Shown here: in pieces, positions 22,119-34,130 of the stretch | Layout of the letters: each line of letters starts with the position of its first letter | Numbering within the stretch: position 1 is the first letter of the stretch | Assembly: GCA_027605045.1 (NCBI GenBank) | Contig: JAQFWX010000011.1 | Span: 744,001-808,000 of the forward strand | Source: Phallus indusiatus | Taxonomy: Eukaryota; Basidiomycota; Agaricomycetes; Phallales; Phallaceae | Length of the DNA stretch: 64,000 bases | Direction: 5' to 3' | Translations under genes and position numbers: made by a program | The notes under the pieces: model-generated | What the model was told of the DNA's origin: nothing | The model's input: only the letters and a program-made list of their open reading frames with translations | Database searches by the model: none

Positions 22119-23611
22119 CTAATTCTTTTTATGCATTTCGATGAACTTTTTGAATTTGTCCAGACCAAAACGTTTAGTCATTCGATAATCCTAAAGAAAG
22201 GGCGGTCATTATGTAGATGATGTTGTGAGAAATAAGATAAACTAATCACGTATAATTTGGTACGAGGCCAAAAGGTGTCGACGAACCAGACCAAGTAGCT
22301 GCTTTTACCTTCCCATAACCATGGCTAGGTACGCAGATTCAGCTGTGTTGTGAAAGACAGCGGTCGACATATCGTACCTTGGGGGAAACTTTAGTGGTAG
22401 ATGCAACGATCGACTGTGCGTATGCATCTGTATCCATGGCATTCTCTATTACCCAGATTTAACCGGAACCTAGAGCATGCGGCGGAGAAGGTAAACACGA
22501 CTCACTTTGCGAATTGCCTTGTCTCTTGGAAATAAAGTCTTCCTTCATCGGGAGATAAATTGAGTTCGAGGGCAATGAATATCTATGATGCGGCGCGGCT
22601 ACATTGCTTTTTACCCCACCCGTGATGACCTATAATAACCCATTGAGATATGGAAGCGTGAATTCCTGGAACTTATATATACCGTTATAACCTTGACGCT
22701 GGAAACACATATGAGTGATAATCTCTAGCTCTGATATACAAACTTGCTTGAATGGAGCCAACTCGACTCTCAAGGTATTACCGAATGAATGGAGCGCACC
22801 CTTCGCAGCTGAATAAGTTGCTCCAAAGGGTAATGGAACGGTGGCTACTACGCTACCTGGAAAGAGACCTTCAAGAAGGAAAAGACGAATAACAATGGAG
22901 GATCTGTTCGTACCGATATTCACGATACGACCATCTCCACTAGCAATGAGAAGCGGAAGGAATTCTTGAATCATCATCATGACACCAAAAACATTAGTTT
23001 CAAATAGTGCTCGAACTTGCTGCATGTCACAATCTGTAAACGGAAGACTATAGCCTATCATACGGTTTCAAAATTTAAGCTATTAGATTGAGACGAGTAA
23101 AATCATACTTTGGCCGCTGTATACCGATAATCAAGCTTATTAGTGAAAGGAGAATTTTATGAGATTATAATTATTCGACTCACGCATTATTGACGAGAAT
23201 AAAGAGTGACCCTCCAGTCAGACGAGATACCGTATCGCGGGTACTTTTGATATTATTGACGTCAGTAACATCGAGCTCTAGACATTCAATGCCGAGGTCA
23301 TGTAACTTTTGTATGGATGAAAGACGTCTGGCAGTTGCAAACACTCGAAAACCTGTCAGAGGTGAGTGTCAGTTGTTGCTTGACAAGAACCAATGCAGGA
23401 ACGTTCCTTTTGCATGATATTCTGAACGTTAGCAATTAGCAAAGTAGTTTCGACAAAGCATACAAGTCCATTATTAAAAGAGTCCAGACCTTTCGCCAAA
23501 GAATAACCAATACCGCCTTCACTACACCTGTGAAAAATGTATTAGAATACCAAATCAGATAAATAAATATAGCCACCCAGTTATTAGAACAGTCTTCGAG
23601 CTACTTGACAT
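22119..23611 (-). CDS. Short-chain dehydrogenase/reductase, AYR1-like
   Basis: NAD(P)-dependent oxidoreductase of the classical SDR family. Minus-strand exons give MSSSSKTVLITG and CSEGGIGYSLAKG (cofactor-binding Gly motif), then FATARRLSSIQKLHDLGIEC, LELDVTDVN and LFILVNNA. NVFGVMMMIQEFLPLL, GRIVNIGT and the catalytic YSAAK follow. Further exons code VITGGVKSNVA, LYLPMKEDFISKRQ, AYAQSIV and WLWEGKSSYLVWFVDTFWP. The gene ends at KRFGLDKFKKFIEMHKKN with its stop at 22119-22121. The layout resembles 1-acyldihydroxyacetone-phosphate reductase (Ayr1) and related fungal SDRs; the substrate cannot be told. Only 26 bp separate its stop from that of the CobW gene. Confidence 0.86.
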
Positions 23612-24166
23612 AACCTCAGAATTCGAGAATAAAGCTTGCCGCTCGGGTCAACAAATGATTTTCCGGCCTAAGCCTGATGTTCGGGATGATGATTTGCTGA
23701 AAGCCCAGGGACTTGAACACGCTTTGTAGTCTGCGTCAGGGAGCCAATCCTTGAAAGACGAGTTGGCAGGCAATGCAGTAACTTGGAAGAGCACAAGACA
23801 CAAGGATTAAATCAAAACCGGCACGTCGCCTCTCATGGCTCTCTGACAATTCGACAAATCTTCAAAAGGTCCTTTCCCGCACTTACTGCATTGGGCGTTC
23901 TCCGAATTCAAAATGGGACTAGACAATGAGTATCATTGGCTCGTAGCGGTAACGGAGAAAGCAACCGTCGGCCAAGCCCGCCAACATGCAAAAGCTCGCA
24001 TGTGATTACCCAATGCTATCATGACCATGTGCTCCGTCCGCACAGAGATACCGCCCTTAAAAAACATTATAAAAACAAGGCCCTAGTTGTGCCAGCAAAG
24101 CATTTTTCCAAAGGACCATCGATTTGATTGTGCTTACGCTTGTCATTTTATTTAACGAGGTCCGCA
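23612..24166. other. Divergent promoter region of SDR and GlcNAc kinase
   Basis: No exon, RNA gene or repeat is evident in these 555 bp between two divergent start codons. The plus-strand frame at 23936-24127 lacks coding character. Confidence 0.45.
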
Positions 24167-25451
24167 ATGTCTCTCTATATGTGTGCTGATTGCGGCGGTA
24201 CGAAAACCTGTGTTGTCATTTGCAACTCGGAAGGGAAAGAAGTCGGTCGAGCTAGTGGAGGTCCTTCGAACTTCTCTTATTTAGGTGAAAACATGACAAA
24301 AACAGAGAATAATCATTTAATTATGGTTATTTTTCTTCTTTCACTCTCGACAGACGAGATTTAACGACTTCCGTGTTTTTGTGCAGGTCTCGAAGCCTTC
24401 GTTCAAGTCCTCCAGAAGACAACTCAAGCGGCGCTTCAGGTGACCGTGTATCCTGAACACGACCCGTGTTCTATATCCCCACAGGGCCAATTCGCTTCTG
24501 TCTGGATTGCTGTGTCTGGTGTAGACAGTCCGAATGATATTCTATCCCTAAACAAAGCCTTGTCGCCTCTGTTCAATATTCCCCCCGGAAATCGCCTTCA
24601 AATCACCAACGATGCACACCTTCTAGCCAGTCCACTCAATTCTCATCCCGAGCTAGATCACGCCGTGGCTGTCATAGCCGGCACAGGCAGTGTTGTTATC
24701 ACTTTTAGCAAAGGTGTATCTGAAGACAGCGGCCCCGCACCACTGAAAGAAATGGCCCGCGTTGGAGGATGGGGTTGGATCCTAGGCGACCTTGGGAGTG
24801 GTTTCGAGATCGGAAAGGAGGCCGTTCGAGAAATCCTTGCACGAGCTGATACCTTATCGGTTCAGGGACAAGTCGCAGGTTCAACTAGTGATCCACAATC
24901 ACTCCAGTCTCGAATCCTGGCCCATTTCGAGATCACTCTTGTTCACGATTTGTTTCGTGTTATTTATGCTCCCGATCCTCTTCCAACCATGAATGGAGCA
25001 ACTCATACGGACAAAAGGCATTCCACTGCTCTCTTGGTCAGAGAACGCCGCTTATCGCAGCTGCCACCCATCGTTTTTGAAGCGGCTTTCAAGCACGGTG
25101 ACGAGGTGGCATTAACTGTAGTGAGAAGATGTGCAAATGCATTCGCTCAGTTAATTGCCTCTACGCTACGCCCATCTTCTGGAGAGTGCGTCCAAGCTTT
25201 TGTTTCCTAAAGTGGTATCGCTTATGACCATGTCGTTGTCATCTATATTGTTACCTTTTAGGGCACCGAGCAGAGCTGTTGAAGCATCCAAATCCATCTT
25301 TTGTTTAGGAGGCTCCTTATTAAATGTCGAAGAATACCGAGATTTGATATGCGAAGAATTGCGAAGGTTGGGGCATATATTTCCTCTCGTTGAATTTATC
25401 AACGACGTTGCTTTATCCGGTGCCAGAAGTTTGGCAGCATCTGACAAGTAG
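24167..25451 (+). CDS. N-acetylglucosamine kinase-like, BadF/BadG ATPase fold
   Basis: Sugar kinase of the BadF/BadG/BcrA/NAGK type, expected to phosphorylate GlcNAc at C6 in amino-sugar salvage, for instance from chitin. Exon 1 from 24167 codes MSLYMCADCGGTKT, the phosphate-1 loop (DGGGTKT in the family), then GGPSNFSYLG. After an intron ending at about 24386, the main exon codes WIAVSGVDSP, ITNDAHLLASP, AVAVIAGTGSVVITFSKG (phosphate-2) and GGWGWILGDLGSGFEIGKEA. A final exon starting near 25261 codes VEASKSIFCLGGSLLNVEEY (adenosine motif GGSL). The total is about 350 aa, as in NAGK. The Asp at the second loop (ND) is in place. Specificity is inferred from the family only. Confidence 0.89.
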
Positions 25452-25631
25452 TTTAAATGTAATATTTTATTGCATGCTTAAGACAGTCCGAATAAAAATG
25501 AGTAGTGGCTTTCATAGGTCATACGGGCATTTGATATTATCTTTTTTTTAGAAAAACAAAACTGTTAAGACATAGGAAATAGACAGAGTCGAACAATATA
25601 TACAAACTACAAAATAAAGCAAGACATGTTT

Positions 25632-26786
25632 TTAGTCAATGTCCATCTTCCCTCCTCGACGACCACCTCGTCCTCTGCGACCACCTCTTCCTCGCGCGGG
25701 TCGACCTCTATGCGAATCAGGTGTGAAATCACCAATTACTATTTGGGCACGCGGATCCGTAGCCGCGATTTGATCTGAATACATTTTTCTATAAGATCCA
25801 GATGCGAAAAGAAAGGTGGTTCTCGTGAGTTTTATTTTTCAAATGAAGGACGTAAAAGATGCTCACCCCCCAGTCGGCGGGGCTTGAAGAAGTAGATCTT
25901 CGTTTTTACCGCCATTTTGAACTCTTTGCTCAATGGAATATAGGCTAACAGATAGCTTTTGACCATCCGCAGCTAGACCGTTGAATTTGTTTACAGCACT
26001 TATGGCGTGATCCCGTTTTTCATAGAAAAGGAGAACGTGAGGAGCTTGAGAGGTTGCAGTACTTGCCAATTGTGCTTTTGATATTGGACCACAGGATTGG
26101 AAGATCGCCTACGGGGATAAATGTAAAAAAGAGACATAAAAAAAGGGGAAGAAAAGAAAGAAAGAATTTCATACCTTTACGTCTTCGGGTGTGGTTCCAG
26201 AAACTAAATTTCTGACTTCTACTATGGGTTCGGAAGGTACGCTTGCCCCTTTAATGGATAGCCCGGGTATGACAGTCTTGCGAAGATGACTCTCAACAAT
26301 CGACATATCAGGCCGTGGGCGGGAATCTCTAGGACGGGTTTGGAGTCTGGTAGCTAGGCTGCCACCGTTAACAGATTCGTGTTTGTCGTGTTTCCACACA
26401 TCATCTGCGTCGGCGTTCGATGATCCTAAGACATCACGTCGTTTTTGCTATATAGTGTATAGTTTTTTTTTCCCGGGAAAGGAAATTAATATAAAGGTGG
26501 AAGAGGAAAGGTGCAAATTGAATCTCATGGCCCGAACTTTGAAAAGAGGTTAAACACCAACGTATGGGGCATTTGCAGATCGCCTTGCAGCTGCAAATAA
26601 TCGATTTCCTCCTTTTTTTGAATCTCCAATACGCTCGAGTAGTGAAGGTGCTTGTGTGTCGACTTCCATCGGAGAATTAGCGAGGATAAAAGGAGAATGA
26701 GGCTTGAGAGTCACAAAATCACAGGCCTTGTTCCACAGCCGTCCACACACGCCGGCTGGAGATGGCATTCGCGCTGTCTTCTTCAT
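25632..26786 (-). CDS. RRM-type RNA-binding protein with RGG-like tail
   Basis: Four exons on the minus strand. Exon 1 (26786 to about 26550) codes MKKTARMPSPAGVCGRLW and SLLERIGDSKKGGNRLFAAA. Exon 2 (about 26450-26173) carries VVEVRNL-like IVEVRNLVSGTTPEDVK, the start of an RRM. Exon 3 (about 26110-25866) continues it with IFQSCGPISKAQL, HVLLFYEKRDHAISAVNKFN and LSVSLYS. The last exon codes DPRAQIVIGDFTPDSHRG and a GRGGRRGRGGRRGG tail ending in MDID. It could be an mRNA export or processing adaptor, since RRM plus RG-rich tails are common there, but no orthologue is claimed. An ATG at 26768 is an alternative start. Confidence 0.74.
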
Positions 26787-27046
26787 TATTTACAAAAAAA
26801 AAAGATGACAATTTGTAATTCCACGAAGCGAAAATAATTTATTCTACATTGTGCTGACAGCGAATCAAAAAAATTACTATATATCTGAGCAGTTGAGTCA
26901 AGTCACGGACCAGATTTAGTCGAATCGTGCGGAGTTTGAATTTACAAGCTTAGCTCAAGGGTCAACGTCAGTGCTCGTTTGCTCGTTGTCGTTTTCATTT
27001 TGGTTTATTAATATCTCTCTTTCCATCTCTCTAGCACATTGTCGCC

Positions 27047-27800
27047 ATGGGAGGAGAAGGTTAGTAACTTTTTTTGCTTGGCTCAGTATCACTTATGTGA
27101 TATTTTGCTTTTTAGGTTGGCTGTTCTTGTTCTCAGTAATCGCCGCAGCTGGTTTCCTGTTCACGACCGTCTTTTTCGTATGTTCTTGTTATGGATTCAG
27201 GGTGTCATAGGGTTTACCCCAATTACTAGCTCATCATGTTCTCTGACCTCGAGACGGATTATATCAATCCCATTGATTTGTGCAACAAGCTCAACCAGGT
27301 AAGAAGTTTTTCTATGCTTCTGAGCATCCTAGGTTCCTTACCTCTGGTATCAACAACGCCAGTTCGTTATTCCGGAAAACGTTGCACATGCGGCTTTGTC
27401 TCTATTATTTTTACTGTGTGGCCAGTGGACCGCGTTTTTGTATAACGTACCCCTTCTAGCGTATAACGCGAACAAGTAAGAACATCATCTTTTCACACGA
27501 ATTTTTGGAACCTCATTGTTGCTTTTTCTTCAAGAATTTCGAAAAAGAATCACATGTATGATGCCACTGAGATATTCCGTACATTACCGAGTCACAAGAA
27601 GGAATCTTTTATAAAACTTGGTTTTTATCTGCTTTCCTTCTTCTACTATCTATATCGGTGAGTCGGACTAGCACTTGGGCAAGAAGCATATGGCCTAACT
27701 TGAAACTTTGCGCAGGATGATTGCGGCTCTCATCGCAGGCAAGTTCAATCACTCAAAAGTATTTTGTCCTTTACTAACAGCTACTTTAGAAAGCGAGTAG
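27047..27800 (+). CDS. ERV14: Erv14/cornichon COPII cargo receptor
   Basis: ER membrane cargo receptor that loads transmembrane proteins into COPII vesicles. A 13-nt coding first exon (MGGE) joins over a short intron to [20 protein letters not shown]. The following exons give the cornichon signature [57 protein letters not shown] and [20 protein letters not shown]. The protein then ends with YRMIAALIA. The last intron (27739-27789) has a GC donor (GCAAGT) and an AG acceptor and leads to an 11-nt exon that codes the end ESE and stop. The total is about 137 aa, right for Erv14. The strong start context GCCATGG supports the chosen ATG. Confidence 0.94.
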
Positions 27801-27952
27801 TCGAAAAGAGACTTCCGACCGTCCACATATCCGTCTAATAATTCGGTCTACCCGTACATTAGAGGTTGCTGTTTATTGTGTCCGAAAAAAACCAATATAA
27901 TATAATATAGCCCAACGGTTAACGCGCAAAACATAAAATAGCTAAATGAGGG

Positions 27953-29093
27953 TCATATCTCCTTCTCTCCGTTTTTCGCTTCTCGATCCTTCTTCTTCCG
28001 ATGGTCATCCCCTTTATTCTCTTGCTCCATCTTTTTCAACAACATTTCATGTCGATCCCATGCATTGCGTAGCAGAGTTAATGTGGAACCATTTGTGGCC
28101 TGCTCGATTGCCTTGTGGAAAAGTCTGATTACAGTCAAAATTTAAAAAATACGGTGAACATGGAAGAGAACTCAATTACCTTTTCTGAGTACCTTCAGAT
28201 AGACTCCGTTGAAAAACGTCTAGCATTTTGTACGTCGGACTAAGAATGAATGAAAGTCTCTCTTGTAAGGAATCAAAGATTAAGGATGGGAGTGGTGTGA
28301 TGCGCATTAGAAACGAATCTTGACTGTGAAAATAAAATTGGTTTATTCAGAGTAATTCAAATATTGGCGAAACTCACATGGCTCGGGTTGGAATAACGAA
28401 GCGTGCTGGCTGCTCCCACTCCACTTCGAATTCGTCCTCTTTCCGAATTCGGGGTGTCGATGGAATACCAGTGCGCTCCATTTCTTTCCTCATTCGTACC
28501 AGTGCTTCTTTATGCCGCATCCATCTTACTTGTTCTGACAGAGGCAGAACCATGGTATCTACTTTCTCATGTGTGATCCACCGTCCTCCTTTCGCTGTCC
28601 AGATATACCGTCCTTCTTTCCAATACCGAGTTTTTTCAGTCTCCTCTACTTCTCCGTCACTGACAGCATCTGAATGCTGTCCCTCTCCTGGAAGTGGTAT
28701 CGCCCTACGAGGTTTGAACTCAGCGTTCGGATCGTCAGTGGTATCATAGCTTCCGTCTGAAACTTCGTGTCCAAACACTTTGCGGAAGCATATTGTTCGA
28801 CACTCAGGATTATCTATTCTTGCCCGCCCGCGAGATGTTTGTTTGCAATATATGAAACATCTTTCATCTACTTGTGGCGAATTCCAAGCGACGCCTCGTC
28901 TAAAGAGTGTTACTTTTGGGAAGAACACGCTGGAGGTCACGGATGGAGACTTTTGAGCCGAGTTGTTCAAAAAGAAATGGGAGGAATCTTCATCAGTTCT
29001 ATCGGGTGTCTGTAAAGGCTGCTGTGAGGACTCTTTATTATTCTCAGTGGACGAGGAAGACGAGGAGGAAGGAGGTGCAGTTGTGGCGGACAT
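27953..29093 (-). CDS. Conserved-looking protein of unknown function
   Basis: I do not recognise a named family. The main exon (29093 to about 28377) codes a Ser/Thr-rich start (MSATTAPPSSSSSSS). It continues with a folded-looking part containing RGVAWNSPQVDERCFIYCK, IDNPECRTICFRKVFGHEV, EKTRYWKEGRYIWTAKGGRW and EVEWEQPARFVIPTRAM. Two more exons code FLMRITPLPSLIFDSLQERL, FQRSLSEGTQKRLF and HKAIEQATNGSTLTLLRNAW, ending in a Lys/Glu-rich tail with stop at 27953-27955. The paired Cys (CFIYC, CRTIC) could bind a cofactor or metal, but this is speculation. An upstream in-frame ATG at 29138 exists. The gene converges with ERV14. Confidence 0.66.
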
Positions 29094-29993
29094 GGTGATC
29101 TTTTGGCTCTGTGGTTCCGGTTCAGGCGCCCATGGCATCGCCTACGTCTGCTCTATATAAGCTGGGCGTTTACATTTTTTTCTTGTTTCCTAACTTTAAC
29201 CAGGCCGAACCAAAAATCGCATTCGCAGCACACGTACTAGGACAAGGCAAGATATTTTCTGTTTTGCTCTTTCTACCCTCGTGCTGTGGGGAAAGTCCCC
29301 GGAGAAAACAGAGTCAATGTCTCGACACCTTTTTTTGGGAAAGCTGCTGCCCTTAAGCACGGCAGTCATCGTCGAGGAAAGAGCCAGTTGTATAGGATTT
29401 TGGAAGTGTCGCTCTGCGACTTTTCGACCTTTTTTACTGTGTCTCTGCTCTGTTCGTTCACGTCCCGTCTCAGGTTACAAACAACGACTGCAGCGGCGAA
29501 GACACGAGCTGCTGTAGACCTTGTTACCTATTGGGATGGACATGACAAACCGTTGCTCATAGTGAACAGTTATGCGATTGCGGCTTGCCGTCACAGAATG
29601 GGGCTTATTTGTTGTTCGACCTGGTTCCTGGTTGTATTTTTTATACACAATTTTTTCCTCTTTCCCCGTTATTTACAACGGTTGTCTCGCAACTCACTGC
29701 ATGGGTTCTAAATAAGGTTAGTCGTTTATTAGTTTCCTTCTTTGTGATGTTCTTTTTTTGTTGTTTTGAATTTCTTCAGGAAGTACGACAACATTCGTCA
29801 GATTTTGACGATTGTTGTATTATGCTTCAGAACTTGACACCCTGATTTATTTTTGTTATTCTTTCCCTTTAAGGATGCAACTAACCAGCTGTTGTATTCT
29901 TCAGATGATTTAAATTCACTATGCATTGGTTAAGATGTACATATCAAAGCTAAAATGAAACAACGTATTATAATGATGTATATATGCAATGGT
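29094..29993. other. Intergenic, T-rich open frames without recognised product
   Basis: Overlapping plus-strand frames fill 29286-29845, including one of 141 codons (29286-29711) and one reading GAYLLFDLVPGCIFYTQFF. None resembles a known family and no set of splice sites makes a convincing protein. It could hold a small unrecognised membrane-protein gene, or the 5' leader of the unknown gene to its left. Confidence 0.35.
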
Positions 29994-32801
29994 TCAAATG
30001 TTATCCAGATCTACCAATGCACTGAATCTGCCAGATGCAGGGAAAGAGTTTCGAGATCCTGCAGCAGGAGAAGCTGGAGTAGCTACTTTAGTCTTCTTAA
30101 CTTTTTTCCCTTTGGGTTGTGCTAACATATGCGCTAAGCCTTCGTCTGCCACCTTTCTTAAGTACTCTGCTCATCTTGTTGCTTGTGCGGTTCCAATAAA
30201 CTAGCATGAAATTGTCTGCCGCTAAACATTCTTTCGGCTTCTCCTAAAACCAGTGGAGGGCCATCCTCTGTTGACTGACCTGGTACAGTCATAAGTAGTA
30301 AAGCTTGCGCAAGCCACTCAACAGCCTCGAACGCAGCCAAAAGCTGCGCAGTCAGCTGAATGGCTCTATCCGTCACGAGAGGTAGTGGACGCTCATTGTC
30401 CTCCTCATTACTCGTCGATACGGAACAGAGCGAGTAGAAGAAAGCTTCAGATTCAGTGCGCGTCCATCTTTCCTCCTCCCGAAGCCTTTTGCGGTTTTGG
30501 CTATTCTCAACATCCTCACACCTAGAGTGCAGCATTTGCAGGATCCATCTGTACGCCACGACCCAAAGAAGATATTTCCGTAGGTGTTGCCGATCCTGGC
30601 GATCGCTAGTCATCATCATTTTACGAATATGATGAGTGTCGCTGCCCAGCAGTTTGAGAAAGACGGCTGTCCGCTCTGATAATGGTCGTAATTGAACAGG
30701 AATCTTGTCGGGGGAGTCGTACCAAAACGTCTTTTCTACGTCAGTAATTTGTTCCTCTTCTCCGGTTACGCGGGCCCCCTTGCGAAGGTATTCAGTGATA
30801 GTCTTGGGTATCTGAGGAAGCTCAATAAATTCATCGCCGTTCTCGTCTTCTTCCTCACTCTTGATTTCCTCTTCCTCTACCCCGTCTAGGATATCTGAAG
30901 CCCTTAGATGTTCGATGTCAGTGAACTGAGCCTCGCTTTCAGAAAAGCTCATTCGCTGTATCCGCCCACGTAGAACAACAAGGGGGTCCACCTCAGCCTC
31001 AGTAAACTCAGAGTCGATTGAATCTTCTTCAATTACATCAATGAGTTCATCTTCATCCTTATATACTGTGTCAAACCAATTCACTTAGATAGGGAAAAAA
31101 TAACCTTACCGTATCGGGGAAGTCGGAAGAAACAGACGTTTTCCCATCTACATTTTCTCCACTGCCATCGACAGGTTCTGGAATACCGCCAGCAGCTACA
31201 AAGAGTTGCCAGATATAACTTCGGATAGGCTTTCCGATGCTACGAGTCACAGATTCCTTGTCTGGATCCTCTAGGAACATGGTCGGGAAACAAATCCCTC
31301 GACAGAACGCCTCCATTAGACGGCAATGCATACTGCCTTGATGAAAAGCCTGCAAATAAAGGTTCCGAACACGTTCTTTTCGGCTGAATAACTGTCGACC
31401 TGGACTGACTTCGGGTGCAGCCTCATCCGAAGAGGTATCGGGAAAAAGAGAAGTAGACGCCCCGACAGCATATTCAACGGTGCTTTGCACAATCGTATCT
31501 GTGAATTGATCTATTTCTCGATTTTCGGGTGGATTCCTCGGATCTCGCCAAACAAGCAGACGTTCGATAGTCGTACCTAAGATAAATCAGCTTTTTATTA
31601 ACACATACATCTAATGAATAGAAATAACCAATTACATCCATGGCTCCGCCATTGTTTCCGCGAAAAACCTGTCGTACTTTTTTGGCATTATTGGATTGGG
31701 CGTCTTTGAAGACAGAGGACAGGGTAGAAGCTACCCGCCGAACACGATCTACGACAGATTCACTTGACCGAAAGAAGTCGAGGGCAGCATAATCATTTCC
31801 TATCAAAGCACCTAAGAGCGGCAAAAGGGGAACCGGTAGATCTATATGAGACGCAAGGAGGGATGGTTCGTAAATAGTGACGAGCAACACCAGATCTGAA
31901 TTATGTGTAGGAGGAAGTAGACCAGTGGTCATCCGAGTTTGCTTTCGCTGCTTTTTTCTTGATACCGTTTGGAAGCCGGAATCGAGTTCACCCACCATCG
32001 GCATGCCGCTCTGCGCGTCCTCGCCAGCAACGGACCAAACTAGCTCGTCCAAGGGTATATATCCCTGTATTAAATTGTCAACCAAAGACAATCTGTTTGA
32101 GGGAAAACATACTCGATAGCCCTCCGAATTGAGAACCACGAAATCAGAGTCCTTTCCCACTACATAAGCTCGTAATTCTCCTGCCAGGGTCACGATATAA
32201 GGATCCGCCTCTCCTTCTGCAAATTTCACATCAACTCCTTCCATAGCCAGAAAAGTCGAAACTAGAGCGGGGTATCCCAAAGGAAGCGCGATACGATTCT
32301 CGGATAAGGATCTGCTGGTTGTTCGTGCAGCTTGAGATGTCCGAAAAAACAGATTAGCTGGCTTCACGTAAGAATCTTGCAGTCTTGTAATCAAGGTTGG
32401 GTATTTAAGAGGAGGTGCGGGACCTATAAAAAACATTAACCATAACATGAAATACCAGGTGTTCGAGCACCAACCATCAAAGACGAACGTTGGACGGATT
32501 CCTACCCGGATCCAAGCCGAGATGAGATCTTCAGCATGCCGACTTAATGTAAGGTATTCTCCACCATATACCCAAGGTTCTCCAGACTGAATGTACAGGG
32601 CATACAACAGGCTAGAAATATAGAGAGAAAAATCTTAGCGAGCTTATTTCCCATGGAATTGCTTTTGCGGACTTACGACCAGCCATCAACTACCACATTG
32701 ACAGTCTCTACGGGTGTTCCACCATTTGATTTTAGCTCGCGAGTATGCGATAATTGATGGCGGTTCTCCTTGAGATATGTCGTCAAACCTTTGACCCCCA
32801 T
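29994..32801 (-). CDS. Asteroid-domain (XPG/FEN-like) protein
   Basis: Member of the Asteroid family, with a PIN/XPG nuclease-like fold. The N-terminus MGVKGLTTYLKEN and VNVVVDGW (32801 to about 32690) is the typical XPG-N start. Next come ISAWIRVGIRPTFVFDG and the internal XPG part MEGVDVKFAEGEADPYIVTL with VVGKDSDFVVL, which keeps several acidic residues of the fold. QGYIPLDELVW and LPLLGALIGNDYAALDFF follow. Later exons code a helical C-terminal half with long acidic stretches (about 30820-31060). The protein probably ends in a separate last exon reading KGKKVKKTKVATPASP and GRFSALVDLDNI with stop at 29994-29996. If that exon is not spliced in, the stop at 30158 applies. Function in fungi is not established. 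Confidence 0.82.
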
Positions 32802-34130
32802 ATTGAAGGTGTGGTTTTAGATCAGAAATGTCATGCAATAAGCGATTGTCACAAGCCCAGCGGTCTCTGAAAGCAGCTACTAATAACACCGAACCATTAC
32901 TATGCATCCAACGGAACAACTGGACAATCAAACATCTCCTCAAGATTTGATTGGAAATGTCTCTGACTTGGAGTTTACTTTGGTAGTGAGTTTTGAAGTT
33001 AACCGTAGCCTCAGCTCCTAGGCTGCCAACACCTGAACGTTGGGCAATCCTAAGCTACTTGCAGCCCCAGATGATAATTATATGCATTGCATGCTTCTTT
33101 TGTCAGAAGAAGATTCTCGGTAGGTCCGGTTCTTATTCCACAGTTGCTCTCGCTGATTTAAGTATGTTAGAATGAATCGTTTACAGCACTCAAGACAGGG
33201 CAGCGTGGACGGATACTGGCACTGACAGCGCCGAAAGGGTGAAATTTCCCCTTAACTTCGTTCATAAGAATGTAGCTCGTTCGTTAAGCCATAAGTACAT
33301 TTCCTTTCAAGGGGTCAAGAGGTACGATCTGTTGCCGAGGAGTACATTATCCACCTAGCCGTACGTATTCACAATCCCTCATCAGTCTCAAGACAAATTT
33401 GGCTGAGACTAAAGGCATTTAGGTGTCGTCTATAATCCCGTTAGGAGTACGATTCGCCTTTAGGAATACTTACACCCCATCTTATGTATTAATAATTTCG
33501 CACCAGTCGACATGATGCAGGCTGATGTTGACTGAGGATATAGTGAAGACGATCTCTATCGACTCGAATGTTATCGAAAGAAACGCTTGGAAGACTAGTT
33601 GTTTCACAAGATGACAACCCAAAACTCGGGCAGACCAGTAGCGACGTGGCGTTCGCTTCGACTACAACAAAGTGAGTATATGAGTTGCATGGCATATCAT
33701 AAGGTTCAATGCAACCAATTACTGGGGAAGACATACCCTTCTCAATCAAGAACTAGGAAAAGGAGAATGAGAAGGGGTACACATGTTGTAATGGCTAACA
33801 TCTTTGTGGACGGCACCGAGGATTCGGGAGCAGAAAAGGCTATGACTGAGATCCAGTCTTCCTAGGACATTGGCAGAGGATGTCGACCTTGAACTCAAAA
33901 AGATATGAAGAGTTGTGTTTACAAGATTGTTTGGAATTTGTCCCTTGACTGTAGTAAGTGTATTGCTACTCCTCGGTCTCTGGTCTGGATTTCGATGGTT
34001 CGGCATGGTTCGGCACGGCTTGACTTGGGGTCCCACACGAGCCTACACGAAGGATCCAGCTAAGGGACATCCTGGGACATCTCAAACCTCAGGTAACCGG
34101 AAATCTTCCGGCCCCAATTCAAACGCTGGC
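32802..34130. other. Intergenic, no gene seen
   Basis: About 1.3 kb between divergent genes. Only short frames without family resemblance are present. A short direct repeat, ATGGTTCGGCA/CATGGTTCGGCA, lies near 33998-34016. The region just before 34131 is probably the AIM9-like promoter and leader. Confidence 0.45.

Noticed and set aside
22630..23061. Truncated SDR fragment that looked like a pseudogene
   Set aside because: Further exons upstream (to 23611) and downstream (to 22119) complete the family order without stops.
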